A DNA stretch of 64,000 bases from Novosphingobium clariflavum (lineage in GTDB: Bacteria > Pseudomonadota > Alphaproteobacteria > Sphingomonadales > Sphingomonadaceae): contig NZ_JAPCWC010000004.1 of the NCBI RefSeq assembly GCF_026420865.1, forward strand, positions 1 to 64,000, given 5' to 3'. The notes below the pieces were generated by a model. The model was given only the letters and a program-made list of their open reading frames with translations. It did no database searches and was not told the origin of the DNA. Positions 44,888 to 53,610 of the stretch are shown here, one piece after another; the first letter of the stretch is position 1; every line of letters starts with the position of its first letter. Both the position numbers and the translations under genes were made by a program.

Positions 44888-45940
44888 TCAGAACCCGGCG
44901 CCCTCCGGCCAGCCGGGCCCGGCCAGTGCCATCACCTTGAACAGACTGCCCATCTGTTCATCGGAAACCAGCCGGTCCAATGCGGACTTGATAGCATCGC
45001 CATGCTGCGGTGCGGAAGCGGCAAGTTTCTCGGCGCGCATCGCGATGCCGAGCGCGCTCAGGAACGCGCCTTGGGTGATGGTGCCGAGCCAGCGAGCCCC
45101 GCTCGCCTCTGCCACTTCGGCCGCCGTCGCGAAGTCGACGAGACAGGTGAGATCGGCCTCGCCGGGGCACTCGAAAGGATCGACCTTCTCGTGCGCGCGC
45201 AGCGCCTGCAGCGTCGATCCGGTCTGCTTTTGGGTAAAGCCATAGTCGATCAGCAGCGCAGTGCCGCCCTGCGCGGCAAGCCGGTGACCGATTTCCTGCA
45301 CCGCCGCCGCCGCGCCCGGACAGGTCTCGAGGATCGCGCCTTCGGCAGCGTCCTGCCATTCCTCCGGCACCGCGGCATCCATCGGCTTGTCACCGGCGAC
45401 CGGGCGGAAGCGGTCCTCGGCCCAGTCGACCATGCGCTCGCGCCAGCCGCTTGCCGCCTTCACCAGCTGACGCACCGGCAGCGCATCGAGAAACTCGTTG
45501 CCGACCAGCAGCAGCGGCGCGTCAGCCGGCAGCGTGCCGAGATCGTCGTGGAACTGCGCTTGGGGCACAGCCTCGCGCTGGAGCGCGCGCAGGGCAGTGG
45601 AGCCCTCGACGAAATGGACCTCGGGCGTCAGCCCGAAACGCGCCATCGTGCGCAGCGCATCGCGCGCCAGCGTGCCGCGGCCGGGGCCAAGCTCGACGTA
45701 GTGGACCTTGGGACTGCCCGCCCGGCTCCACATGTCGGCCAGCCACAGGCCGATCAGCTCGCCGAACATCTGGCTGATCTCCGGCGCGGTGATGAAGTCG
45801 CCCGCGCTGCCGAGCGGGTCCTTGCCCGCATAGTAGCGCGCGTTGGACTCGCCCATGTAGTGCAGCAGCGAGATCGGTCCGTAGTTCTGGATCAGCCGCC
45901 GGAAGATCTCGCCCAGCGGCTCGCCGCGATGCTGCGTCAC
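44888..45940 (-). CDS. MidA-type SAM-dependent methyltransferase
   Basis: 350 residues from a GTG at 45940 that overlaps the lgt stop by four bases; the longer frame is a shadow of lgt. Marks of the COG1565 (MidA/NDUFAF7) family: LIQNYGPISLLHYMGESNARYYAGKDPLGSAGDFITAPEISQMFGELIGLW, the SAM-binding VELGPGRGTLARD, LLVGNEFLDALPVRQ and LLIDYGF. In mitochondria the family methylates an arginine of complex I subunit NDUFS2; the bacterial target is likely similar but unproven. Confidence 0.88.
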   Translation of the reverse strand: MTQHRGEPLGEIFRRLIQNYGPISLLHYMGESNARYYAGKDPLGSAGDFITAPEISQMFGELIGLWLADMWSRAGSPKVHYVELGPGRGTLARDALRTMARFGLTPEVHFVEGSTALRALQREAVPQAQFHDDLGTLPADAPLLLVGNEFLDALPVRQLVKAASGWRERMVDWAEDRFRPVAGDKPMDAAVPEEWQDAAEGAILETCPGAAAAVQEIGHRLAAQGGTALLIDYGFTQKQTGSTLQALRAHEKVDPFECPGEADLTCLVDFATAAEVAEASGARWLGTITQGAFLSALGIAMRAEKLAASAPQHGDAIKSALDRLVSDEQMGSLFKVMALAGPGWPEGAGF

Positions 45941-46848
45941 GCCGCAGCCGGACGGCCGCTGGCGAGCGCCGGGCGCATCAGCGCGCGGGCGATCAGCATC
46001 AGGCCCAGCACGATCAGCGGGATCGTCAGCCACTGGCCCATCGACAGGCCGGTATGCTCGGCAAATTCGCGCAGCTGGGCATCGGGCTCGCGGAAGAACT
46101 CGACGGTGAAGCGGGCCGCCGCGATGCCGGTGGTGAAGACGCCGACCAGCAGGCCCGGACGGAAGCGCGCACGCGTCTTCCAGTACAGCGTGAGCATGAT
46201 GATCATCATCGCCAGGCCCTCAAGCCCGGCCTCGTAGAGCTGGCTGGGATGGCGCGGCAGCGGGCCGCCGTCGGGGAAGACCATCGCCCAGGGCAGGTCC
46301 GGATTGGTGACGACGCGGCCCCAGAGCTCGCCGTTGACGAAGTTGGCAAGGCGCCCGAACATCATGCCGAAGGGCACGCAGACCGAGACGTAGTCCGCCA
46401 CGCGGATGAGGCTCAGCTTGCCGCGCCACGAGACCCAGGCCATCGCCAGCAGCACGCCGATCAGCCCGCCGTGGAAGCTCATGCCGCCGTTCCACAGCGA
46501 CATCAGCGCCTTGGGGTCGGCCCAGAGGCTGGGAATGCCGGTATCGCCGCCGGTGTAGAACGTGGCGTAGCCAAGGCGTCCGCCCAGGATGATGCCGATC
46601 GTGCAGTAGAAGAACAGGTCGTCGGCATGGCGCTGGGCGAGCGGCGCGCCGGGCGCCTTGATCATCCGCGTGAGGTGCCAGTAGCCCAGCATGATCCCCG
46701 CCAGATAGGCCAGCGAGTAGTAGCGCAAGGTGAAGAAACCGAGATCGATCCCCTTCCGCAGTCCCAGATTGACCCAGTAGATCGGCTGGTGCGCCGGAGT
46801 GCCGGGCACGGCCTGCGCGGCATCGGCGAGAAGGGAAATCAGCGACAA
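45937..46848 (-). CDS. lgt: Prolipoprotein diacylglyceryl transferase
   Basis: 303 residues, inner membrane, about seven helices. Lgt motifs: LGGRLGYATFY, MSFHGGLIGVLLA (HGG), the lipid-binding FGRLANFVNGELWGR and RHPSQLYEAGLEG. It adds diacylglycerol to the lipobox cysteine of lipoproteins, several of which are encoded in this window. The apparent start is a TTG at 46848 with GAGG upstream; no better start is visible. It diverges from glnD across a 185-bp promoter region. Confidence 0.95.
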   Translation of the reverse strand: MSLISLLADAAQAVPGTPAHQPIYWVNLGLRKGIDLGFFTLRYYSLAYLAGIMLGYWHLTRMIKAPGAPLAQRHADDLFFYCTIGIILGGRLGYATFYTGGDTGIPSLWADPKALMSLWNGGMSFHGGLIGVLLAMAWVSWRGKLSLIRVADYVSVCVPFGMMFGRLANFVNGELWGRVVTNPDLPWAMVFPDGGPLPRHPSQLYEAGLEGLAMMIIMLTLYWKTRARFRPGLLVGVFTTGIAAARFTVEFFREPDAQLREFAEHTGLSMGQWLTIPLIVLGLMLIARALMRPALASGRPAAA

Positions 46849-47033
46849 GTGCTCGACCTCGTATCTTGTGGCGCGTTCGGCCAGGCGGCGCGAACGGGTG
46901 CATTGCCGCGCCTTCTGGCATAGCCTTGGAGCGGTTGGTAGGCTCGTTTTAGGAACTTGCCGGCAAAATCGACGCTTGCACCGCGCTGCGCTGCCTTTCC
47001 CTGCCCCTTTGGAACGACTAGATACCGCCTGAC

Positions 47034-49784
47034 ATGAGCGTGATCCGCATCCCTTCGCCCCGTTCCGTGATCGACCGCCGCGCGCTGGTCGAGGCCATCG
47101 AAGCCGTTGTTGCCAGCGACAGCGCCGCCAAGGGCCGCAAGCAGATCGTCGACCTGCTGCGCACCGCGCTGGAGGACGGGCGCGCCGAGATCGCCCGCCG
47201 CCTCGTCGCCAAGCCCTCGGCCGGGCACGAAGTGGCCGAGGCGCAGGCCTATCTGGTCGACCAGCTGCTGCGCATCATCCACGATCACGTCTCCACCCAT
47301 GTCTATCCGGCGATGAACCGATCCACCGGCGAGCGCCTGACGATCATCGCCGTGGGCGGCTACGGGCGCGGCGAGATGGCGCCGCATTCGGACGTCGATC
47401 TCGCGTTCGTCACCCCGATCAAGCAGACCGCCTGGTGCGAGCAGATCATCGAGGCGATGCTCTATTTCCTGTGGGATCTGGGGCTCAAGATCGGCCACTC
47501 CAGCCGCTCGGTGGACGACATGGTGCGCATGAGCCGCTCGGACCTGACGATCCGCACCGCCATGCTCGAAGGCCGCTACGTCTGGGGCGACCAGCATCTC
47601 TACGAGGAAGTGCGCGCGCGCTTCTGGCGCGATGTCGTTGCCGGCACCGAGCGGCAGTTCGTGGTCGAGAAACTGGCCGAGCGCGAGGAACGCCACAAGC
47701 GCATGGGCGACAGCCGCTACGTGGTCGAGCCCAACGTCAAGGAAGGCAAGGGCGGCCTGCGCGACCTCCACACGCTCTACTGGATCGGCAAGTACATCCA
47801 CAAGGTGCGCGATCCCTCCGAGCTGGTCGATGTCGGCCTGCTCACGCACAAGGAATACCGCGCGTTCCGCCGCGCCGAGAACTTCTTCTGGGCGGTGCGC
47901 TGCCACCTCCACACGATCACCCGCCGCGCCGAGGACCGGCTGACCTTCGACCTCCAGCGCGAAGTGGCGATGCGGATGAACTACGCCGATCGCCCCGGCA
48001 AGAGCGCGGTCGAGCGCTTCATGCAGATGTTCTTCCTGCAGGCGAAGATGGTCGGCACCCTGACCGGCGTGTTCCTGGCCCAGCTCGACGAGCAGATCGC
48101 GAAGAAGCAGCCGCGCGGCCTGCTGGCGGGGTTCCGGGCCCGGCCGCGCATGGTCAAGGGCTACAAGGTATTCGGCGGCCGCATCATGGCCCCGGCCGAC
48201 AACTGGTTCGAGGCCGATCCGGTGCGCCTGATCGAGATCTTCGTGCTGGCTGACCGCGAGGGGCTGGAAATCCACCCCGAGACCATGCGCCTCGTCTCGC
48301 GCGATGCCGCCCTGATCAAGGACGAGGTCCGCCGCGACCCGCGCGCCAACGCGCTGTTCATGGAGCTGCTCACCAGCCGCAACAATCCCGAAACAGCGCT
48401 GCGTTCCTTCAACGAGGCAGGCGTGTTCGGCCGCTTCGTCACCGAATTCGGCCGCGTCAACGCGCAGATGCAGTTCGACATGTACCACCACTACACGGTG
48501 GACGAACACACGATCCGCGCCATCGGGCTGCTCTCGCGCATCGAGAAGGGCGAGCTCAAGCAGGACCATCCGCTCAGCCACGAGATCATCCACAAGGTCC
48601 GCTCGCGCCGCGCGCTCTATGCCGCGGTCCTGCTGCACGACATCGCCAAGGGCCGCGGCGGCGACCATTCCGAACTCGGCGCCGAGATCGCGCTCAAGCT
48701 GTGCCCGCGCTTCGGGCTGGACGAGGAGGAGACGGAACTCGTCTCCTGGCTGGTGCTGCGCCACCTGCTGGTCTCCGCCACCGCGTTCAAGCGCGACTTG
48801 TCGGACGCCAAGACGATCAGCGACTTCGTTGCCGTGGTGCAGTCGGTGGACCGGTTGCGCCAGCTGACGATCCTCACCATCGTCGACATCCGCGCGGTGG
48901 GGCCGGGCACCTGGAACTCATGGAAGCGCCAGCTCATCACCGAGCTCTACGGCGCCGCCGAAGAACGTCTGCGCCTCGGCCACGTGGAGTTCGGGCGCGA
49001 GAAGCGCGTCGCGGCGAAGAAGGCGATGGTGATCGCCCGCGACCCCGCCAACCAGGCCCTGATCGACGAGCTCGGCCCGCAGTTCGCCGATGCCTACTGG
49101 ATCGCCGAGCCGGACGACGTGATCGCCCGCAACCTCGCCCAGTTCAGCGCCTCGCGCAACGAGCCGCTGTCGATCCTCAGCGAATACTACCCGGCGCGCG
49201 GCGCGACGCTGGTGACGGTAATCGCCTCGGACCATCCCGGCCTGTTCTACCGCATCGCCGGGGGCATCCACCTGGCCGGCGGCAACATCATCGACGCCCG
49301 CATCCACACGACGCGCACCGGCCGCGCGGTCGACAACTTCCTGATCCAGGACCCGCTCGGCCGCCCGTTCAGCGAGGATACCCAGCTCGCCCGCCTCAGC
49401 GCCTCGATCGAGAATGCGCTGGCCAACCGCATCAAGATCCTGCCCCAGCTGGTCGCCAAGCCCGATGCCCGGCCGCGCGCCGATGCCTTCGACGTGCGCC
49501 CGCGCGTGCTGGTGGACAACAAGGCCTCGAACCGGCTCACCGTGGTGGAAGTCAACGCCCGCGACCGCCCCGCGCTGCTCAACCGGCTGGCCCACGCCCT
49601 GTTCGAGAGCAAGCTGATGGTCCATTCGGCGCATATCGACACTTATGGCGAGCGCGCGGCGGATACCTTCTACGTGACCGACCTGCTGGGCGAGAAGCTG
49701 ACCTCCACCAGCCGCATCAAGGCGCTGGAGCGGCGCCTGCTGGAAGCGGCGAGCGAAGGCAGCCTGACCGAAGTGGCTGCGTAA
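47034..49784 (+). CDS. glnD: PII uridylyltransferase / uridylyl-removing enzyme
   Basis: 916 residues, the usual GlnD size. The nucleotidyltransferase domain has IAVGGYGRGEMAPHSDVDLAF (about 103-123). The HD hydrolase domain has VLLHDIAKGRGGDHSELG. Two C-terminal ACT domains (TLVTVIASDHPGLFYRIAGGIHLAGGNIIDARI and TVVEVNARDRPALLNRLAHALFESKLMVHSAHI) bind glutamine. It modifies PII proteins to report nitrogen status. Two hairpins follow the stop. Confidence 0.96.
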   Translation: MSVIRIPSPRSVIDRRALVEAIEAVVASDSAAKGRKQIVDLLRTALEDGRAEIARRLVAKPSAGHEVAEAQAYLVDQLLRIIHDHVSTHVYPAMNRSTGERLTIIAVGGYGRGEMAPHSDVDLAFVTPIKQTAWCEQIIEAMLYFLWDLGLKIGHSSRSVDDMVRMSRSDLTIRTAMLEGRYVWGDQHLYEEVRARFWRDVVAGTERQFVVEKLAEREERHKRMGDSRYVVEPNVKEGKGGLRDLHTLYWIGKYIHKVRDPSELVDVGLLTHKEYRAFRRAENFFWAVRCHLHTITRRAEDRLTFDLQREVAMRMNYADRPGKSAVERFMQMFFLQAKMVGTLTGVFLAQLDEQIAKKQPRGLLAGFRARPRMVKGYKVFGGRIMAPADNWFEADPVRLIEIFVLADREGLEIHPETMRLVSRDAALIKDEVRRDPRANALFMELLTSRNNPETALRSFNEAGVFGRFVTEFGRVNAQMQFDMYHHYTVDEHTIRAIGLLSRIEKGELKQDHPLSHEIIHKVRSRRALYAAVLLHDIAKGRGGDHSELGAEIALKLCPRFGLDEEETELVSWLVLRHLLVSATAFKRDLSDAKTISDFVAVVQSVDRLRQLTILTIVDIRAVGPGTWNSWKRQLITELYGAAEERLRLGHVEFGREKRVAAKKAMVIARDPANQALIDELGPQFADAYWIAEPDDVIARNLAQFSASRNEPLSILSEYYPARGATLVTVIASDHPGLFYRIAGGIHLAGGNIIDARIHTTRTGRAVDNFLIQDPLGRPFSEDTQLARLSASIENALANRIKILPQLVAKPDARPRADAFDVRPRVLVDNKASNRLTVVEVNARDRPALLNRLAHALFESKLMVHSAHIDTYGERAADTFYVTDLLGEKLTSTSRIKALERRLLEAASEGSLTEVAA

Positions 49785-49788
49785 TTCG

Positions 49789-49852
49789 AAAATCCGCTGA
49801 CAGCGGATTTTGGCGGCACCGGCCTGCAAGGAAATGCCCGGATGGGCATTTT
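49789..49852 (+). terminator. Tandem hairpins after glnD
   Basis: Stem 1 at 49789-49811: AAAATCCGCT with AGCGGATTTT around GAC. Stem 2 at 49832-49852: AAATGCCC with GGGCATTT around GGAT, then TT. Both are A/T-bordered and stand out from the GC-rich setting. Confidence 0.85.
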
Positions 49853-49954
49853 CGACCAGGCAACAGATTCTTCCTGCTTGAAAGGAACCGCGCCCGGGCC
49901 CACTTGTTGCCCAGCTTATTGCATCGCAACATCCCCATGCGCAGGACCCTGCCC

Positions 49955-51109
49955 ATGAATGCCAGCAAGACCGCCTCCGCCTTCGACCATCTGGGTGACC
50001 ACCAGTCGGTTCTCGTGTTGCAGGGAGGCGGGGCGCTGGGGGCCTATCAGGCCGGGGTCTACGAAGCCCTGAGCGAGGCCGGCCACGCGCCGGACTGGGT
50101 GGCGGGCATCTCCATCGGCGCCATCAACGCCGCGATCATCGCCGGCAATGCCCCGGCCGAGCGCGTCGCCCGGCTGCGCGCGTTCTGGCAGGGGGTCAGC
50201 CAGGAACTGCTCTACAAGCTCGACTGCGGCAACGGCTTCGCGCGCCGCGCCTTCAACGAGGCCTCCTCGGCCTGGGCCGCGACGTTCGGGGTTCCCGGCT
50301 TCTTCACCCCGCGCGTGCCCACACCGCTGCCGGAATGGCCGAACGAAATCGGCCGCCTCAGCTTCTACGACACCGCCCCGCTGCGCCAGACCCTGCTCGA
50401 GCTTGTCGATTTCGACCGCATCAATCACGGCGAAACCCGCTTCGCGGTCGGCGCCGTCAACATGATGACCGGCAACTTCATCTATTTCGACAACCGCAGC
50501 GAACGCCGGATCGGCCCCGAGCACGTGATGGCCAGCGGCGCCCTGCCCCCCGGTTTCCCGCCGGTGGAGATCGACGGCGAGTGGTACTGGGACGGCGGCC
50601 TCGTCTCCAATACTCCGCTGCAATACGTGCTCGACAACCGCTCCCCTTGCGAGATGACGGTGTTCCAGGTCGACCTGTTCCCCTCGCGCGGGGCAGTGCC
50701 CAAGACGATGGCCGACATCGCCCAGCGCGAGAAGGACATCCGCTTTTCCAGCCGCACCCGCATGAACACCGACTTGTCCAAGCAGCTCCAGAAGATGCGC
50801 GCCGCCGCCCAGCGCCTCGCCCGCAAGCTGCCCGAAGAGCTGCGGGACGATCCCGACCTTGCCCACCTGCTCGGCTGCCGCCCGGCCGGCGCGGTCGCGG
50901 TCATGCACCTGATCAACCGCCCGCGCGGCTACGAGACCATGTCGAAAGACTACGAATTTTCACGAATGACGTTTACCGAGCACTGGGAGGCGGGCAAGGC
51001 CGACGCGCTCTGGTCGCTGGACAAGCCGGACTGGACCGGGCGCCACCTCAAGCCCGACGAGATCATGACGTTCGACCTCGCGGCCGACCGTCCGGTCAAC
51101 GGACACTGA
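49955..51109 (+). CDS. Patatin-like phospholipase with DUF3734 tail
   Basis: 384 residues from the ATG at 49955, with AGGA upstream; an ATG at 49937 lacks one. Patatin motifs: the oxyanion loop [18 protein letters not shown], nucleophile [10 protein letters not shown] (GxSxG) and the dyad Asp in [13 protein letters not shown]. The C-terminal third (ISRPRGYE-type [35 protein letters not shown]) is DUF3734. Family members hydrolyse lipid esters. It is 53 bp upstream of bdhA, a pairing that suggests a link with hydroxybutyrate or polyhydroxybutyrate use; no signal peptide is seen. Confidence 0.88.
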   Translation: MNASKTASAFDHLGDHQSVLVLQGGGALGAYQAGVYEALSEAGHAPDWVAGISIGAINAAIIAGNAPAERVARLRAFWQGVSQELLYKLDCGNGFARRAFNEASSAWAATFGVPGFFTPRVPTPLPEWPNEIGRLSFYDTAPLRQTLLELVDFDRINHGETRFAVGAVNMMTGNFIYFDNRSERRIGPEHVMASGALPPGFPPVEIDGEWYWDGGLVSNTPLQYVLDNRSPCEMTVFQVDLFPSRGAVPKTMADIAQREKDIRFSSRTRMNTDLSKQLQKMRAAAQRLARKLPEELRDDPDLAHLLGCRPAGAVAVMHLINRPRGYETMSKDYEFSRMTFTEHWEAGKADALWSLDKPDWTGRHLKPDEIMTFDLAADRPVNGH

Positions 51110-51162
51110 ACAAGAATGCCGAGGGTGCGACCCGAGCGCGCAATATCAAGGAGAAGAGGTCA

Positions 51163-51945
51163 ATGAAGCTGAAGGACAAGTCCTGCATCGTCACCGGCGC
51201 CGCCAGCGGCATCGGCAATGCCATTGCCCACAAGTACGCATCGGCAGGCGGCAAGGTCGCCATCGCCGACCTCAATCTGGACGCCGCGCAAAAAGCCGCC
51301 GACGACATCAAGGCCAGGTACGGCACCGAGGCCTTGGCCGTCGCCATGGACGTGACCAGCGAGGATCAGGTGAACGCGGGCGTCGCCAAGGTGGTCGAGG
51401 CCTGGGGCACGGTGGACGTCCTCGTCTCCAACGCCGGCATCCAGATCGTCAACCCGGTGGAGCAGTTCGCCTTTTCCGACTGGAAGAAGATGCTGGCGAT
51501 CCACCTCGACGGTGCCTTCCTCACCTCCAAGGCGGTGCTGCCGCACATGTATGCGCAGCAGTCGGGATCGATCATCTTCATGGGCTCGGTCCACTCGAAG
51601 GAAGCCAGCCCGCTGAAGTCCGCCTATGTCACTGCCAAGCACGGCCTGCTCGGCCTCAGCCGCGTGATCGCCAAGGAAGGCGGCAAGAAGGGCGTGCGCA
51701 CCAACGTGATCTGCCCGGGCTTCGTGCGCACCCCGCTGGTGGACAAGCAGATCCCCGAACAGGCCAAGGAACTGGGCATTTCCGAAGCGGAAGTGGTGAG
51801 CCGGGTGATGCTCGGCCAGACCGTGGACGGCGAATTCACCACCGTGGAAGACATTGCCGAAGTGGCGCTGTTCTTCGCTGGCTTCGAGACAAATGCGCTG
51901 ACGGGGCAGTCGCTGATCGCCTCGCACGGCTGGTTCATGGAGTAA
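51163..51945 (+). CDS. bdhA: 3-hydroxybutyrate dehydrogenase
   Basis: 260 residues, ATG with AAGGAG upstream. Short-chain dehydrogenase: cofactor loop [15 protein letters not shown] motif [10 protein letters not shown], catalytic Ser in [24 protein letters not shown] with Tyr and Lys, and [20 protein letters not shown], whose lid sequence is typical of D-3-hydroxybutyrate dehydrogenases. It converts 3-hydroxybutyrate to acetoacetate with NAD. Probably co-transcribed with the patatin gene. Confidence 0.9.
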   Translation: MKLKDKSCIVTGAASGIGNAIAHKYASAGGKVAIADLNLDAAQKAADDIKARYGTEALAVAMDVTSEDQVNAGVAKVVEAWGTVDVLVSNAGIQIVNPVEQFAFSDWKKMLAIHLDGAFLTSKAVLPHMYAQQSGSIIFMGSVHSKEASPLKSAYVTAKHGLLGLSRVIAKEGGKKGVRTNVICPGFVRTPLVDKQIPEQAKELGISEAEVVSRVMLGQTVDGEFTTVEDIAEVALFFAGFETNALTGQSLIASHGWFME

Positions 51946-51961
51946 GAGAGAAGGGATTGGA

Positions 51962-51983
51962 GCAGGGGAATATAGCCCCCTGC
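51962..51983. terminator. Hairpin after bdhA
   Basis: GCAGGGG pairs with CCCCTGC around an eight-base A/T-rich loop, 16 bp past the stop. Similar in sequence to the hairpin after the 5'-nucleotidase gene at 44168-44189. Confidence 0.5.
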
Positions 51984-52045
51984 ACCGCAGGGCGCGCGCT
52001 ACGAGCAGCAGGGCGCAACGGAGCATTTTGAAGGGTCCGGGGGAT

Positions 52046-52063
52046 CTCCTGAGCTTGTCGAAG
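52046..52063. repeat. REP-like unit between convergent genes, copy 2
   Basis: CTCCTGAGCTTGTCGAAG, within a longer stretch (GGATCTCCTGAGCTTGTCG then a degenerate AGGACTTCCCCC) shared with the convergent gap at 44322-44360. Confidence 0.6.
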
Positions 52064-52088
52064 GGCGCCAGGACTTCCCCCCTTTTCT

Positions 52089-53420
52089 TCACCCCGCCGA
52101 ACGCAAGCGCTCCAAAGCCGCATCCCGCCCGATCAACGGCAGCAGCGCGCCCATGTCCGGCCCATGCTCCATCGCCGTCAGCGCCAGACGCAGCGGCAGG
52201 AACAGCGCCTTGCCCTTGCGCCCGGTCATGTCCTTGAGCGCGCCGGTCAGCGCCTTCCAGATGCCCTGATCCCATTCGAGCCCGGCCAGCACCTCGGCCG
52301 CCTGCACAAGATAGGCGCGGTCTTCCTCGCCGAGTTCAGGCACCGCGACCGGCCCGGTCACGACGCTCCACCAGTCCGCCGCCTCGTGCACATGGGCAAG
52401 GTTCGGACGCACCGCTTCCCAGCCCGCCGCATCCATGCCGCCGGGCAGACGCGCCGCCACCGCCTCGAACGGCAGGGCGTGGACGACAGCGGCATTGACC
52501 CGCTCCAGCTCCGCCTCGTCGAAACGGGCAGGCGCGCGGCCGAAGCGGGCAAGATCGAAGGCCGCCGCCAGTTCCTCGGCGCCCAGCGCAGGATCGATCG
52601 GATCGCTGGTGCCGAGGCGCCCGAGCAGCGCCACCACCGCCTGCGGCTCGATGCCCTGCTCGCGGAAATGGGCGACGCCCAGCGAACCGAGCCGCTTGGA
52701 GAGCTTGCCCTCGCTACCGACCAGCAGCGCCTCATGCGCGAAGGCGGGCACCGGCGCGCCGAGCGCGGTGAACATCTGTACCTGCGCGGCGGTGTTCGAC
52801 ACATGGTCCTCGCCGCGCAGGATCTGCGTCACGCCCATGTCCACGTCATCGATGGCCGAGGGCAACATGTAGAGCCACGAGCCGTCGGCGCGGCGGATCA
52901 CCGGGTCGCTGATCTGCGCGGGATCGAACTTCTGGGGCCCACGGATACCGTCCTCCCAGACGATCGGCTCGGCATGGTCGAGCAGGAAACGCCAGTGCGG
53001 CAGGTCGCCGGCGGCGATTCTCGCGGCCTTTTCGTCCTCGCTCAGCGCCAGCGCGCCGCGATCGTAGATCGGCGGCAGCCCGCGCCCGAGCAGGACCTTG
53101 CGCTTCAGTTCCAGTTCCTGCGGCGTCTCCCAGCAGGGATAGACGCGGCCCGCAGCCTTCAGGCGCTCGAACTCGCGTTCGTAGAGGGCGAAACGGGCCG
53201 ACTGGCGCTCCTCGCCCGCCCACGCGATGCCGAGCCAGGCCAGATCGGCGCGGATGCCGTCGACATATTCCTCTTTCGAGCGCGCCGCGTCGGTATCGTC
53301 GATGCGCAGCAGGAATGTGCCGCCCCCCTTGCGGGCGAGCAGCCAGTTGTGCAGCGCCGTGCGGATATTGCCGACATGAAGGTGCCCGGTGGGCGAGGGA
53401 GCGAAGCGCGTAACGGTCAT
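52089..53420 (-). CDS. gltX: Glutamate--tRNA ligase
   Basis: 443 residues. Class I synthetase signatures: FAPSPTGHLHVGNIRTAL (HIGH region) and EGKLSKRLGSLG (KMSKS region), with the GluRS-specific LRIDDTDAARSKEEYVDGIRADLAWLGI and LRGEDHVSNTAAQVQM. It charges tRNA with glutamate in the cytoplasm. Alphaproteobacteria often carry two GluRS genes, and this shorter form may be the second type; whether it prefers tRNA-Glu or tRNA-Gln cannot be told here. It converges on bdhA. Confidence 0.94.
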   Translation of the reverse strand: MTVTRFAPSPTGHLHVGNIRTALHNWLLARKGGGTFLLRIDDTDAARSKEEYVDGIRADLAWLGIAWAGEERQSARFALYEREFERLKAAGRVYPCWETPQELELKRKVLLGRGLPPIYDRGALALSEDEKAARIAAGDLPHWRFLLDHAEPIVWEDGIRGPQKFDPAQISDPVIRRADGSWLYMLPSAIDDVDMGVTQILRGEDHVSNTAAQVQMFTALGAPVPAFAHEALLVGSEGKLSKRLGSLGVAHFREQGIEPQAVVALLGRLGTSDPIDPALGAEELAAAFDLARFGRAPARFDEAELERVNAAVVHALPFEAVAARLPGGMDAAGWEAVRPNLAHVHEAADWWSVVTGPVAVPELGEEDRAYLVQAAEVLAGLEWDQGIWKALTGALKDMTGRKGKALFLPLRLALTAMEHGPDMGALLPLIGRDAALERLRSAG

Positions 53421-53610
53421 GGCCAGCGCGATTACGGCGCAGCGTGGGCAAGGTCAATTTCCCGGCACCCGACAAGGCCCATGGCCGTCAGAAATGTATA
53501 ACATATGCCTTGCAGCCCGGCGGCGATGCATTACCAATGCGTCCCGGTTCGCACCCTCCCGGTCGTTGGCGGCTCAGGCCATCGGCTCCCAAAAAATCAA
53601 AGGATTGTCC

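Noticed and set aside
44888..46033. An ATG start at 46033 for the MidA-type methyltransferase
   Set aside because: Its first 31 codons overlap lgt in another frame and are low-complexity; the GTG at 45940 in a GTGA overlap begins right before the conserved domain.
48701..49954. A patatin gene starting inside glnD
   Set aside because: The upstream part of the frame is a shadow of glnD; patatin similarity begins after the ATG at 49955, which has its own ribosome-binding site.
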